A stretch of DNA of 18,451 bases, from the NCBI GenBank assembly GCA_002412795.1, contig DHVS01000017.1, forward strand, positions 1-18,451, given 5' to 3'. The translations under genes and the position numbers were made by a program. The DNA comes from a bacterium UBP2_UBA5202. GTDB lineage: Bacteria; Edwardsbacteria; AC1; EtOH8. Below are positions 1 to 8,284 of this stretch, one piece after another (position 1 is the first letter of the stretch; the number at the start of each line of letters is the position of its first letter). The notes beneath the pieces were generated by a model. It was not told the DNA's origin and searched no databases. It saw only the letters and a program-made list of their open reading frames with translations.

Positions 1-2252
1 ACCTTGCCGGTCTTCTCGGTCACGCGCATGTTGATGATGCCCATGCCGGAGCGCGACTGCGCGCGGTACTGGTCGAGGGGGGTGCGCTTGCCGTAGCCGT
101 ATTCGCTCACGGTGAGGATCTGCGAGCGGTCCGGGTCGCCGGTGACGACGCCGGCCACAACGCGGTCCTTGCCGCGCAGGGCGATACCCTTGACGCCTTC
201 GGTGGCGCGTCCGGTGGGGCGCACCTCGGTGATGGAGAAGCGGATGGCCGTGCCGTGCTCGGTGATGAGCACCATTTCAGAATCGTTCTGCACGCCGCAC
301 ACCATCATCAGCTCGTCTTCCGGCTTGAGGGAGACGGCGCGGATGCCGGTGGTGCGGGAGTTGGCGTACAGCGCCGCGCTGGTGCGCTTCACCATGCCCC
401 GGCGGGTGATGAACAGGAACTGCCGGTCCTCGGCGAATTCGCGCAGGGTCAGCGCCGTGGCGATGTTCTCGTCCTTCTCCAGGGGCACCAGGTTGGCGAT
501 GTGCGCGCCCTTGGCATAGCGGCCAGACTCCGGCACCTGGTGGGCCTTGAGCTGGTACATGCGGCCCTGGTTGGTAAAGAGCAGCAGGTACTGGTGGTTG
601 CTGGTGAGCATGAAGGTGTGCACAAAGTCGCCATCGCTGGTGGAAACCCCGGCAATGCCCTTGCCGCCGCGCTTCTGCTGCTGGTAGTGCGACAGGCTGG
701 TGCGCTTGATGTAGCCCCGGCGCGACAAGGTGATGACGGCCTCGTCGTCGGGGATCAGGTCCTCGATGGCGATGTCGGTGGCTTCCTCGGTGACGATCTG
801 GGTCTTGCGGGGGCTTGAGTAGTCGTCGCGCACCTGGATGAGCTCGTCTTTGATGACGCCCTTGAGCACGGCCTCGTCGGACAAAATGCTCTTGAGGTAC
901 ATGATGAGCTTGAGCAGCTCCTCGTACTCGGCGATGAGCTTGTCGCGCTCCATGTTGGTGAGGCGCTGCAAGCGCATGTCCAAAATGGCCTGGGCCTGAA
1001 TCTCCGTGAGGTCGAAGCGGTCCATGAGGCCGCTCTTGGCCTCCAGGGCGTTTTTGCTGGCGCGGATGAGCGCCACCACTTCGTCGATGTTGTCGATGGC
1101 TATTTTCAGGCCTTCCAGGATATGGGCCCGCTTCTCGGCCTGGGCCAGTTCGTATTTGGTGCGGCGGGTCACCACCTCCACCCGGAATTCTATGAACTTG
1201 CTGAGGGCCTCCTTGAGGGTGATCACTTTGGGCACCCCGTCCACCAGGGCCAGCATGATCACCCCGAAGCTGGTCTGGAACTGGGTGTGCTGGTAAAGCT
1301 GGTTGATGGTCAGCCGGGGGTCGGCGTCCCGCTTCAGGCCTATCACCACCCGCATCCCGTCGCGGTCCGACTCGTCCCGCAGGTCGGCAATGCCGTCCAC
1401 CTTCTTGTCCTTGACCAGCTCGGCGATCTTCTCGATCATGGTGGCCTTGTTGACCTCGTAGGGCAGCTCGGAGATGATGATGGATTCCTTGCCGTTCTTG
1501 GCGGTCTCCACGTTGGCCCGGCCCCGGATCATGATCTTGCCCCGGCCGGTCAGGTAGGCGTCCCGGATCCCTGATATCCCCATGATCATCCCGCCGGTGG
1601 GGAAATCAGGCCCCTTGACGGTCTTCAGCAGCTTTTCCGGGGCCAGCTCCGGGTCGTCGATCAGCAAAGAAATGGCGTCGCAGATCTCGCCCAAATTGTG
1701 GGTCGGGATGTTGGTGGCCATGCCCACCGCGATGCCCGACGACCCGTTGACCAGCAGGGCCGGCAGCAGCGAGGGTAGCACCGACGGTTCCTTGAGAGAA
1801 CCGTCGTAGTTCTCCACGTAGGTCACCGTTTCCTTGTCTATGTCCTTGAGCACCTCGTCCGAGATCCTGGTCAGCCGGGCCTCGGTGTAGCGCATGGCGG
1901 CCGGCGGATCGCCGTCCACCGAGCCGAAGTTGCCCTGGCCGTCCACCATCATGTAGCGCAGCGAAAAATCCTGGGCCATCCGGACCATGGAATCGTAGAT
2001 GGCCGTATCGCCGTGGGGATGGTACTTGCCCATCACCTCGCCCACGATGCGGGCGCTCTTCTTGAAGGCCTTGTTGTGGGCCAGCCCCAGTTCGCTCATG
2101 GAGTAAAGGATGCGGCGGTGCACCGGTTTCAGCCCGTCCCGGACGTCGGGCAAAGCCCGTCCCACGATCACCGACATGGAATAGTCCAGGTACGAGGAAC
2201 GCATCTCCTCTTCAATTTCCCTGGTCAGGACCCTGTTTCTTTCTAAAGCCAT
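1..2252 (-). CDS. gyrA: DNA gyrase subunit A, 3' end beyond the window
   Basis: This is the breakage-reunion subunit of gyrase (A2B2), which introduces negative supercoils. The reading frame is open from the ATG at 2252 to the window edge (750 codons), so about 80-100 C-terminal residues are probably missing compared with typical GyrA. The ATG follows AAGGA by 7 bases. The catalytic Tyr is residue 122 (motif AAMRYTEARLTRI), as in E. coli. The quinolone-determining region reads HPHGDTAIYD, with Thr83 and Asp87. A GyrA box (QKRGGKG, about residues 526-532) identifies a true gyrase rather than topoisomerase IV, and the following sequence fits the beta-pinwheel domain. Codon use changes abruptly near 1,070-1,130: downstream of it, Arg is almost always CGC and ATA is absent. 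The gene may therefore be a recombinant or the assembly a chimera. The identification is certain; the integrity of the 3' half is not. Confidence 0.97.
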   Translation of the reverse strand, partial: MALERNRVLTREIEEEMRSSYLDYSMSVIVGRALPDVRDGLKPVHRRILYSMSELGLAHNKAFKKSARIVGEVMGKYHPHGDTAIYDSMVRMAQDFSLRYMMVDGQGNFGSVDGDPPAAMRYTEARLTRISDEVLKDIDKETVTYVENYDGSLKEPSVLPSLLPALLVNGSSGIAVGMATNIPTHNLGEICDAISLLIDDPELAPEKLLKTVKGPDFPTGGMIMGISGIRDAYLTGRGKIMIRGRANVETAKNGKESIIISELPYEVNKATMIEKIAELVKDKKVDGIADLRDESDRDGMRVVIGLKRDADPRLTINQLYQHTQFQTSFGVIMLALVDGVPKVITLKEALSKFIEFRVEVVTRRTKYELAQAEKRAHILEGLKIAIDNIDEVVALIRASKNALEAKSGLMDRFDLTEIQAQAILDMRLQRLTNMERDKLIAEYEELLKLIMYLKSILSDEAVLKGVIKDELIQVRDDYSSPRKTQIVTEEATDIAIEDLIPDDEAVITLSRRGYIKRTSLSHYQQQKRGGKGIAGVSTSDGDFVHTFMLTSNHQYLLLFTNQGRMYQLKAHQVPESGRYAKGAHIANLVPLEKDENIATALTLREFAEDRQFLFITRRGMVKRTSAALYANSRTTGIRAVSLKPEDELMMVCGVQNDSEMVLITEHGTAIRFSITEVRPTGRATEGVKGIALRGKDRVVAGVVTGDPDRSQILTVSEYGYGKRTPLDQYRAQSRSGMGIINMRVTEKTGK

Positions 2253-2315
2253 TGACGATTCCTTAAAGTCTATTTAAAAGATGATTGTTATCAGGTTACG
2301 TTGGCTTTTACCGTT

Positions 2316-2379
2316 CCCACTAAAGGACACGAAACAAATATTAATAATGGTATTTAGCGTTTTTCGTGTGTTTCGTGGG
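2316..2379. repeat. Imperfect inverted repeat of the CACGAA family
   Basis: The arm at 2316-2335 (CCCACTAAAGGACACGAAAC) faces 2360-2379 (TTTTTCGTGTGTTTCGTGGG), with a 24-nt AT-rich centre. The arms pair with one gap and a few mismatches. Related strings occur at 6401, 8211, 10005 and 18315. The right arm forms the 3' end of the neighbouring small gene. Its function is unknown; it could act as a transcript-stabilising or attenuating hairpin just ahead of gyrA. Confidence 0.65.
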
Positions 2380-2674
2380 CAAGCCCAGTGGTTTCCAGGT
2401 CCCCGATCAGCACCCGGCCCTCGTCCGGGCATTCGGCTATCTTTTCCTTGGCCAGCCGGTAGAGGTCAAAGTCCCTCCAGTTCCCCCTGGCGCAGGCCCG
2501 GTAAAAGGCCCGGTATTCTTTTTCAACGGTCAGGTCCACCGCCACCGCGTATTTGCTGCCTTTGACGATGCCCACCAGCACCTCGGTATTCTTGACGAAG
2601 TGCATCTGCTCGGTGGCCGCCCCGATCCGCTGGCCCTTTTCCAGGACCTTTTTCACCCCGTAATAAACAGCCAT
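2354..2674 (-). CDS. Unknown small protein (106 aa) between the methyltransferase and gyrA
   Basis: I do not recognise this protein. It is soluble-looking, with no signal peptide or membrane segment, and is mixed in charge. It has a central beta-like stretch (TEVLVGIVKG) followed by a basic, aromatic helix-like part (EKEYRAFYRACARGNWRDFD). It starts 15 nt after the methyltransferase stop, so it probably shares its transcript. AGG lies only 2 nt before the ATG, a weak ribosome site. The last codons (HETHEKR and stop) lie inside a dispersed CACGAA repeat. The natural C-terminus may therefore have been replaced by repeat sequence. Codon use and GC resemble the neighbours, which supports a real gene, but no family could be assigned by eye. 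Confidence 0.6.
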   Translation of the reverse strand: MAVYYGVKKVLEKGQRIGAATEQMHFVKNTEVLVGIVKGSKYAVAVDLTVEKEYRAFYRACARGNWRDFDLYRLAKEKIAECPDEGRVLIGDLETTGLAHETHEKR

Positions 2675-2689
2675 GGCCTCACCGTCAAA

Positions 2690-3379
2690 TTATGGTTGAA
2701 TTTTGGTCGTTTCCAGTATGATGGTGGTCTTAAGATGATCCAGTTTCAGTCCGGTGGTGATCAGATGGTAGGTCAGCGAAAAGATGAATCCCAGAGGGTT
2801 CCCATATTGCAGGTTTTCGATATAATGTATCTTTTCGATCCGCCAGCCCGAAGTTACAGAGAAACATCCTTGGAAAGCCATCCTGCCATTTAACCTGAAG
2901 AAAGTTGGAAAGACCGGAGCCGGGGACAAGAACCTTTTTAGTGGCATGGGCGCAACCCGGCTGAAAAGCGAAATATAATGCCACTTGCCGGTGGTCCGGA
3001 TAAGCAACCTTCCGCCGGGTTTCATTACCCGGTGCAATTCCTTCAGGGCTTTTTCGGGGCTTTCCAGGTGCTCGGCCACCCAGCGGCTGGAGATGAAGTC
3101 TATCGAATTGTCCTTGAACGGGACTTGGTAGACATCGGCCCTGAGGTATTTTCCCTGCCGGCGGTCCTCTAGATCGAAGCCCATTGCCAGACCCCGGTAC
3201 TCCGGCATCTGTTCGATGTCGCTGTTGTCCCCGCATCCGGCGTCGATCCATGTTTTTGACAGCGGGGCGTACTGGTGGAGCAGGTCGTCGTAGACATAGC
3301 CCGGGTCCACGTAATCGGGGACCAGTCTTTGGGCCAGCTTGATCTGCCAGGGCTTGGCGCAGGGATGAAGACGCAACAT
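2690..3379 (-). CDS. Class I SAM-dependent methyltransferase (Methyltransf_11-like)
   Basis: This 229-residue protein has the Rossmann-type methyltransferase core. Motif I is WIDAGCGDNS (about residues 44-53). An acidic loop (GFDLEDRR) follows, and VYQVPFKDNSIDFISS lies in the position of motifs II/III. The motif HRVMKPGGRLLIRT is typical of the post-core strand in Methyltransf_11 proteins. The substrate cannot be told from sequence. The divergent C-terminal third, with aromatic and proline-rich stretches, may form the substrate cap. The gene sits between gyrB and gyrA, which are usually adjacent or near one another, so it looks like an insertion into a replication cluster. The start ATG at 3379 has no convincing Shine-Dalgarno and lies just after a GTAAACAG repeat, so the exact N-terminus is uncertain. 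Confidence 0.85.
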   Translation of the reverse strand: MLRLHPCAKPWQIKLAQRLVPDYVDPGYVYDDLLHQYAPLSKTWIDAGCGDNSDIEQMPEYRGLAMGFDLEDRRQGKYLRADVYQVPFKDNSIDFISSRWVAEHLESPEKALKELHRVMKPGGRLLIRTTGKWHYISLFSRVAPMPLKRFLSPAPVFPTFFRLNGRMAFQGCFSVTSGWRIEKIHYIENLQYGNPLGFIFSLTYHLITTGLKLDHLKTTIILETTKIQP

Positions 3380-3383
3380 CTTT

Positions 3384-3413
3384 TACGTTTACCGTTTTCT
3401 GTTTACTGTTCGG
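3384..3413. repeat. GTAAACAG-type short repeat in the gyrB/methyltransferase spacer
   Basis: On the minus strand the spacer holds AACAGTAAACAG followed by AACGGTAAACG, a degenerate 7-9 nt periodic string. AACAGTAAACAG occurs again at 17082-17093 inside the transglutaminase-like gene. It looks like a dispersed low-complexity element placed right before the methyltransferase start. Confidence 0.5.
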
Positions 3414-3454
3414 TGTTGGAACTTGGAACAGCAAACGCTAAACTTCAAACAGCC

Positions 3455-5350
<1,896 letters not shown>

Positions 5351-5370
5351 ATATCCCCTCTTTAATGTTG

Positions 5371-5390
5371 GGGCAATTCATGAATTGCCC
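5371..5390. repeat. Perfect 20-bp palindrome upstream of gyrB
   Basis: GGGCAATTCATGAATTGCCC is a perfect palindrome 20 bp upstream of the gyrB ATG, inside the leader or promoter region. It could be an operator for a dimeric regulator or a cruciform sensitive to supercoiling. From memory, the same string with flanking GTAGGG/CCTAC occurs as a dispersed intergenic element in many environmental genomes, which makes a dedicated gyrB operator less likely. Confidence 0.6.
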
Positions 5391-5474
5391 TTACTGTTTC
5401 TTACTCGTGATTCTAGTGATTTATTCCGGCAATTGTATCACTATGGTATGACAATTGTTTTTTTAACCATGCTT

Positions 5475-5783
5475 CTATTTCACATCCCCCACCTTGAAGA
5501 CTATCTCCTTGATGATCTCCCGACCCAGCATCTTGTTCAGCTTGTCCTTGATCTGGATCCGCATGAAAGTGCACTCCTGGACCCAGGCTGGGTTCTGGGC
5601 CAGCACCGTCATCCTGCCCCGGTAGACAGTGTCGGCTTTGGTCCTGGCCGCCATCTTGGGACCCACCACTTCCGCCCAGATCAGCAGGGCCTGGCCCTCG
5701 TCCACCTTCTTGTCAATCTCCAGGTTCTTCAGGAGCCGGTCCAGGATGGGGCCTACCGATTCCGGTTTGGTTGGATGAGCCAT
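5475..5783 (-). CDS. dciA: DUF721 / DciA-family protein
   Basis: This 102-residue protein fits the DUF721 (DciA) family, whose better-studied members associate with the replicative helicase DnaB and help load it. Typical features are an N-terminal helical segment, a tryptophan-containing core (LLIWAEVVGPKMAARTKADTVYRG), the strand MTVLAQNPAWVQECTFM, and a lysine-rich helix before the terminal VFKVGDVK. The length is normal for the short form. It lies between the Nudix gene and gyrB, which matches the frequent recF-DUF721-gyrB order and supports the call. The region before the ATG at 5783 has only a weak ribosome site (GGCGGTG). I am confident of the family; a helicase-loading role in this organism is inferred. 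Confidence 0.88.
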   Translation of the reverse strand: MAHPTKPESVGPILDRLLKNLEIDKKVDEGQALLIWAEVVGPKMAARTKADTVYRGRMTVLAQNPAWVQECTFMRIQIKDKLNKMLGREIIKEIVFKVGDVK

Positions 5784-5834
5784 TTAGCACCGCCGTTATT
5801 AAAACTATAAAGAAACCATGAATGCAGGAATATT

Positions 5835-5865
5835 GATCCGCTAAATCTGCGGGAATCTGCGTCCC
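5835..5865. repeat. Short tandem AATCTGCG repeat
   Basis: AATCTGCG occurs at 5844-5851 and 5854-5861, a 10-bp period, within the Nudix/dciA spacer and next to GATCCGC and GTCCC. From memory, strings of this type are common dispersed intergenic repeats in environmental bacteria. No function can be assigned. Confidence 0.4.
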
Positions 5866-5884
5866 ATAATGGTCAGGTATTGTT

Positions 5885-6343
5885 TCAATAGAAATTCACC
5901 GAATGCTCCGCCAGTTTTCCCTGCTGGTATACGAACTTGGCCGAGAACACCCCGGGTTTGTCCAGCCAGGGCAGAAATATGTGGTCGCCCTCCCACAGGT
6001 CCAGCTTGGTCAGCTCCGGGTCATTGAGCCAACTTAGGTGGCCTTCCTCGGTCTCGGAGAGAGAACCTTGGATGTCCTCGGCCACGAACACGAAGACATA
6101 CCAGTCGTCGTTCTCATCGAAAGAGGGAAAGGTCAAAAAGCCCTTGAGCGCCGGTTTGCTGATCAGGAGTCCGCTCTCTTCTTTGACCTCCCGGATCACG
6201 CATTCCTCCGGAGTCTCGCCGGGGTGGAACTTACCTCCCAGCCCGTTCCATTTGCCGAAATGCATGTCGCCGGCCCGCTTGATGCGGTGCATCATCAGGG
6301 TCTGGCCGTTGCGCCGGAGGTAACACAGGGTGGCTAGTTTCAT
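5885..6343 (-). CDS. Nudix hydrolase, MutT/MutX-like (8-oxo-dGTP diphosphatase candidate)
   Basis: This 152-residue protein has an intact Nudix box GX5EX7REUXEEXGU: G37, E43, R51, E52, E55, E56, G58 and L59. Before it, the stretch WNGLGGKFHPGETPEE and the N-terminal TLCYLRRNG..LMMHR resemble MutX/MTH1-type enzymes that hydrolyse oxidised purine nucleoside triphosphates to monophosphates. An acidic loop with two Trp residues (DENDDWYVFVF, WLNDPE) fits the substrate-binding face of that group. Its place between recF and dciA/gyrB suits nucleotide-pool cleansing linked to DNA replication and repair, but substrate choice within Nudix proteins is hard to predict. No clear Shine-Dalgarno precedes the ATG. 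The end of the gene is followed by the AATCTGCG repeat. Confidence 0.9.
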   Translation of the reverse strand: MKLATLCYLRRNGQTLMMHRIKRAGDMHFGKWNGLGGKFHPGETPEECVIREVKEESGLLISKPALKGFLTFPSFDENDDWYVFVFVAEDIQGSLSETEEGHLSWLNDPELTKLDLWEGDHIFLPWLDKPGVFSAKFVYQQGKLAEHSVNFY

Positions 6344-6400
6344 TTTACATGACAGAAAAGTAGTAATGTATTAAAGAAGTAAGGTATAATATTTTCGCGA

Positions 6401-6458
6401 TTTTTCGTGTCTTTCGTGCCTGCGCGCTGAAGCGCTACGGCGCGCAAGCGTGGGAAAG
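6401..6458 (+). repeat. 58-nt dispersed repeat with stem-loop, copy 1
   Basis: A CACGAA-type arm (TTTTTCGTGTCTTTCGTGCC) is followed by a hairpin with perfect 7-bp arms, TGCGCGC (6421-6427) and GCGCGCA (6440-6446), around TGAAGCGCTACG. The tail is AGCGTGGGAAAG. A copy of the same length and architecture lies at 8211-8268. It sits in the recF/Nudix spacer, directly after the recF stop codon region. Confidence 0.7.
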
Positions 6459-6470
6459 GTAATCCCCGGT

Positions 6471-7571
6471 TCACTCCGCTATGACCCGCCCGGCTTCTAT
6501 CCTGAATTTCTTAAAGCCTTCCTGCTTGGATACCTCTTGGTCCTTAGCGGTGGCGATGAACACCTGGTATCCCGGGTCCAGCTGGTCCACTAAGAACCCG
6601 CCCCGTTCCCGGTCCAGCTCGGCGAATATCTCGTCCAACAAGAGGATCGGTTTTTCCTTCAGCTGCACGGCCAGCATCTCGGCCTCGGCCAGCTTTAGGC
6701 TGATGGCGGCGGTGCGCTGCTGGCCCTGAGAGCCGAAACTGCGGATGCTGCTGCCGCCGATGGAGATCTCCAGATCGTCCCGGTGGGGGCCGAACATGGT
6801 GATGCCCCGCCGCCGCTCGAACTCGTAGTTGACGGCCAGGGCCTTGGCAAAGGCCTGTTCCACCGGCTCGTCCGGTTCGCTCTTGAACGAAAGCTTGTAA
6901 CGCAGGCCCAGCCGCTCCCGGCCCCCGGCAATACCCAGGTACCGGCTGCCGGCCGATTCCTTGAGGTCGTCTATCACCTGGATCCGCTTGTTGATTATCC
7001 TTGATCCGCAGGCCACCAGCTGCTGGTTCCAGGCCTCCAGCGAAGCCACCTGGCCCCGCCCCTCGCGGATGTCGAACAGCAGGCGGTTGCGCTGATGCAG
7101 CAGCCTCCGGTATTCCTGGAGGTCGGCCAGATAATTGCGGGAAAGCTGGGAGATGGCCAGGTCCATGAAGCGCCGCCGCACCCCGGGGCCGTCCTTGCAC
7201 AGTTCGTCGTCTTCGGGCGAAAGGCTTACCACCGGAAGCCGGCCAATCAGTTCAGAAAGTTTCAACTGCAACTCGCCGTTGATCTTGCAACGCTTTTCCA
7301 CTTTGTTGAAAGCGGATTCCACCATCATCTCGCCCCGCTGGGTCTGCATCTGCCCTTCCAGCCGGAACATGTCGTCGGATAAGCGGATCAGGTTCTCATC
7401 CTCGGCCGATTCCCTCATCGAGCGGCCGATGCACAAATAATAGATCCCTTCCAACAGATTGGTTTTGCCCGAACCATTAGAACCGTAGAACAAGTTCTTG
7501 CTTTCGGAAAATTCCGCAGCAAAGGTCTGTAAATTCCTGAACCCACTGCCCTTAAAAGACTTAAGATACAT
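6471..7571 (-). CDS. recF: DNA replication and repair protein RecF
   Basis: RecF is a 366-residue SMC/Rad50-like ATPase that helps RecOR load RecA at single-strand gaps. The Walker A motif is GSNGSGKT (residues 30-37). The ABC-type signature region is FGSQGQQRTAAISLKLAEAEML, and Walker B with the D-loop is PILLLDEIFAELD. The N-terminal FRNLQTFAAEF and the helical arm (RRRFMDLAISQL..YRRLLHQRNRLL) are characteristic. Length is normal. The ATG at 7571 starts the canonical sequence but has no visible Shine-Dalgarno; the leader instead has TTTTTGGATTTTTGGA repeats. A promoter with a perfect TATAAT lies 59-64 nt upstream of the start codon. It is the first gene of the recF-nudix-dciA-gyrB-gyrA block; dnaA and dnaN are not nearby. 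Confidence 0.96.
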   Translation of the reverse strand: MYLKSFKGSGFRNLQTFAAEFSESKNLFYGSNGSGKTNLLEGIYYLCIGRSMRESAEDENLIRLSDDMFRLEGQMQTQRGEMMVESAFNKVEKRCKINGELQLKLSELIGRLPVVSLSPEDDELCKDGPGVRRRFMDLAISQLSRNYLADLQEYRRLLHQRNRLLFDIREGRGQVASLEAWNQQLVACGSRIINKRIQVIDDLKESAGSRYLGIAGGRERLGLRYKLSFKSEPDEPVEQAFAKALAVNYEFERRRGITMFGPHRDDLEISIGGSSIRSFGSQGQQRTAAISLKLAEAEMLAVQLKEKPILLLDEIFAELDRERGGFLVDQLDPGYQVFIATAKDQEVSKQEGFKKFRIEAGRVIAE

Positions 7572-7629
7572 AATTTTTTGGATTTTTGGATTTTTAAGTT
7601 AAAACACTATTTGGTGTATTATATTAGTA

Positions 7630-7659
7630 ATTATACCACAATATATGGTAAGAATGCAA
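7630..7659 (-). promoter_or_regulatory. Predicted sigma70-type promoter of recF
   Basis: On the minus strand TTGCAT (7659-7654) is followed after 18 nt by a perfect TATAAT (7635-7630). Transcription would start near 7623, about 50 nt before the recF ATG. The spacer holds the inverted repeat TACCA/TGGTA. A second TATAAT lies at 7623-7618. This is a consensus match only. Confidence 0.55.
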
Positions 7660-7770
7660 CGGTTTTTTATATTATTTTTACATTGTATGTCTATGTATTG
7701 CAATGAGTTTAATGGTGTTTGTTTCGGAAAAATGGAAAAACTTGTATTTGGGAAAGAAAATCTTTAAAAA

Positions 7771-7808
7771 TGAAAAATCCCGATAGAATACTCTATCGGG
7801 ATTTTTCA
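7771..7808. terminator. Rho-independent terminator, perfect 16-bp stem
   Basis: TGAAAAATCCCGATAG (7771-7786) and CTATCGGGATTTTTCA (7793-7808) are exact inverted repeats around AATACT. With A-runs and T-runs on both sides the hairpin can work in either direction. It would stop minus-strand transcripts from the tRNA-Val side before recF and so mark the end of that unit. Confidence 0.85.
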
Positions 7809-7834
7809 TAACCTTAATGGTGGAAAACTAAAAC

Positions 7835-7863
7835 CGACCGGGGCACGCCTCGTCCCTACAATT
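7835..7863. repeat. Short dispersed repeat (GGGGCACGCCTCGTCCCTACA)
   Basis: On the minus strand it reads TGTAGGGACGAGGCGTGCCCC, with a GGGACGAGGCGTGCCCC core that can fold weakly. From memory, very similar strings recur between genes in many environmental genomes. There is only one copy in this window, so the repeat status rests on recollection. Confidence 0.35.
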
Positions 7864-7943
7864 ATAACCCAAACAACAATGACCAAATCACTTCTTGTCC
7901 GACGAAGCATTTGCGCAGTAGGAATCATCTATTCCCAATCTTA

Positions 7944-8020
7944 TGGTGGGCGGTACAGGATTCGAACCTGTGACCTCTGGTATGTGAGACCAGCGCTCTA
8001 ACCAACTGAGCTAACCGCCC
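7944..8020 (-). tRNA. tRNA-Val (anticodon CAC)
   Basis: This 77-nt cloverleaf on the minus strand begins at 8020. The acceptor arms are GGGCGGT and ACCGCCC, followed by discriminator A and an encoded CCA end. The D arm is GCTC/GAGC with the loop AGTTGGTTA. The anticodon stem is CTGGT/ACCAG around CTCACAT, which gives anticodon CAC, reading the Val codon GTG. The T arm is ACAGG/CCTGT around TTCGAAT. All stems pair fully. It is a lone tRNA with its own promoter candidate upstream and a strong terminator downstream. Confidence 0.97.
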
Positions 8021-8145
8021 TACTCCAACGCATTGCTACGCCATCACTTCGTCAGTGATATATATGGTCTTCTCAGTGCAGGCCTGAGAATGACCCCGTG
8101 CTTTGCTTCCGAAGGACGCCCGACTTTATCCTCCCCACTTAAAAT

Positions 8146-8192
8146 TGTCCTGAGCCATTCGTCATGCTCACGGTTAACCCTGCCGAAGGATT
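8146..8192 (+). repeat. CTGAGC...GCCGAAGGA dispersed repeat, copy 1
   Basis: The element reads GTCCTGAGC at its left end and CCTGCCGAAGGATTCA at its right end. Related copies lie at 10502-10546 (inverted, GATCCTTCGGCTTGCC ... GCTCAGGATGAC) and, shorter, at 15940-15957 (GCTGAGCCTGCCGAAG). The ends are partly complementary. It is a common type of intergenic element, with function unknown. Confidence 0.5.
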
Positions 8193-8210
8193 CACGAAAA
8201 GAAATCGGCA

Positions 8211-8268
8211 TGTTTCGTGTTTTTCTTACCTGCACGCTGAAGTGTTATAGCACGTAAAAGTGGGCAAG
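8211..8268 (+). repeat. 58-nt dispersed repeat with stem-loop, copy 2
   Basis: It aligns without gaps to 6401-6458. A TTTCGTGTNTTTC arm is followed by TGCACGCTGAAGTGTTATAG and a GTGGGCAAG-type tail. Differences cluster in the stem, where the terminal pairs are no longer perfect. It lies within the predicted leader of the tRNA-Val transcript. Confidence 0.7.
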
Positions 8269-8284
8269 CCGTTACAACGCCTTA

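Larger units (their letters stand above)
7572..7943. other. Non-coding spacer between recF and tRNA-Val
   Basis: There is no credible gene here. The spacer holds, from low to high coordinates, an AT-rich recF leader with a tandem GGATTTTT repeat (7577-7597), the recF promoter, a perfect bidirectional terminator hairpin, and a short dispersed repeat at 7835-7863. The remaining sequence, just before the tRNA 3' end, contains CTTGTCCGACGAAGCATTTGCG (7894-7915), which resembles yet another dispersed repeat type. Confidence 0.6.

Noticed and set aside
255..1574. Long plus-strand open frames opposite gyrA
   Set aside because: They are antisense to conserved GyrA sequence and rich in Val, Leu, Gly and His, with no recognisable domains.
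2730..3434. A 234-codon minus-strand frame overlapping the methyltransferase
   Set aside because: It is the shifted frame of the methyltransferase gene, which shows clear SAM-binding motifs; the shifted product is Arg/Pro-rich and unstructured.
5440..5467. CAATTGT...ACAATTG inverted repeat followed by a T-run on the plus strand
   Set aside because: The stem is only 7 bp and AT-rich, and no plus-strand transcript is expected to end there, so I do not call a terminator.
8033..8257. Small open frames on both strands between tRNA-Val and the sua5 fusion
   Set aside because: They are made largely of dispersed repeats, have no ribosome site of note and no recognisable motif.
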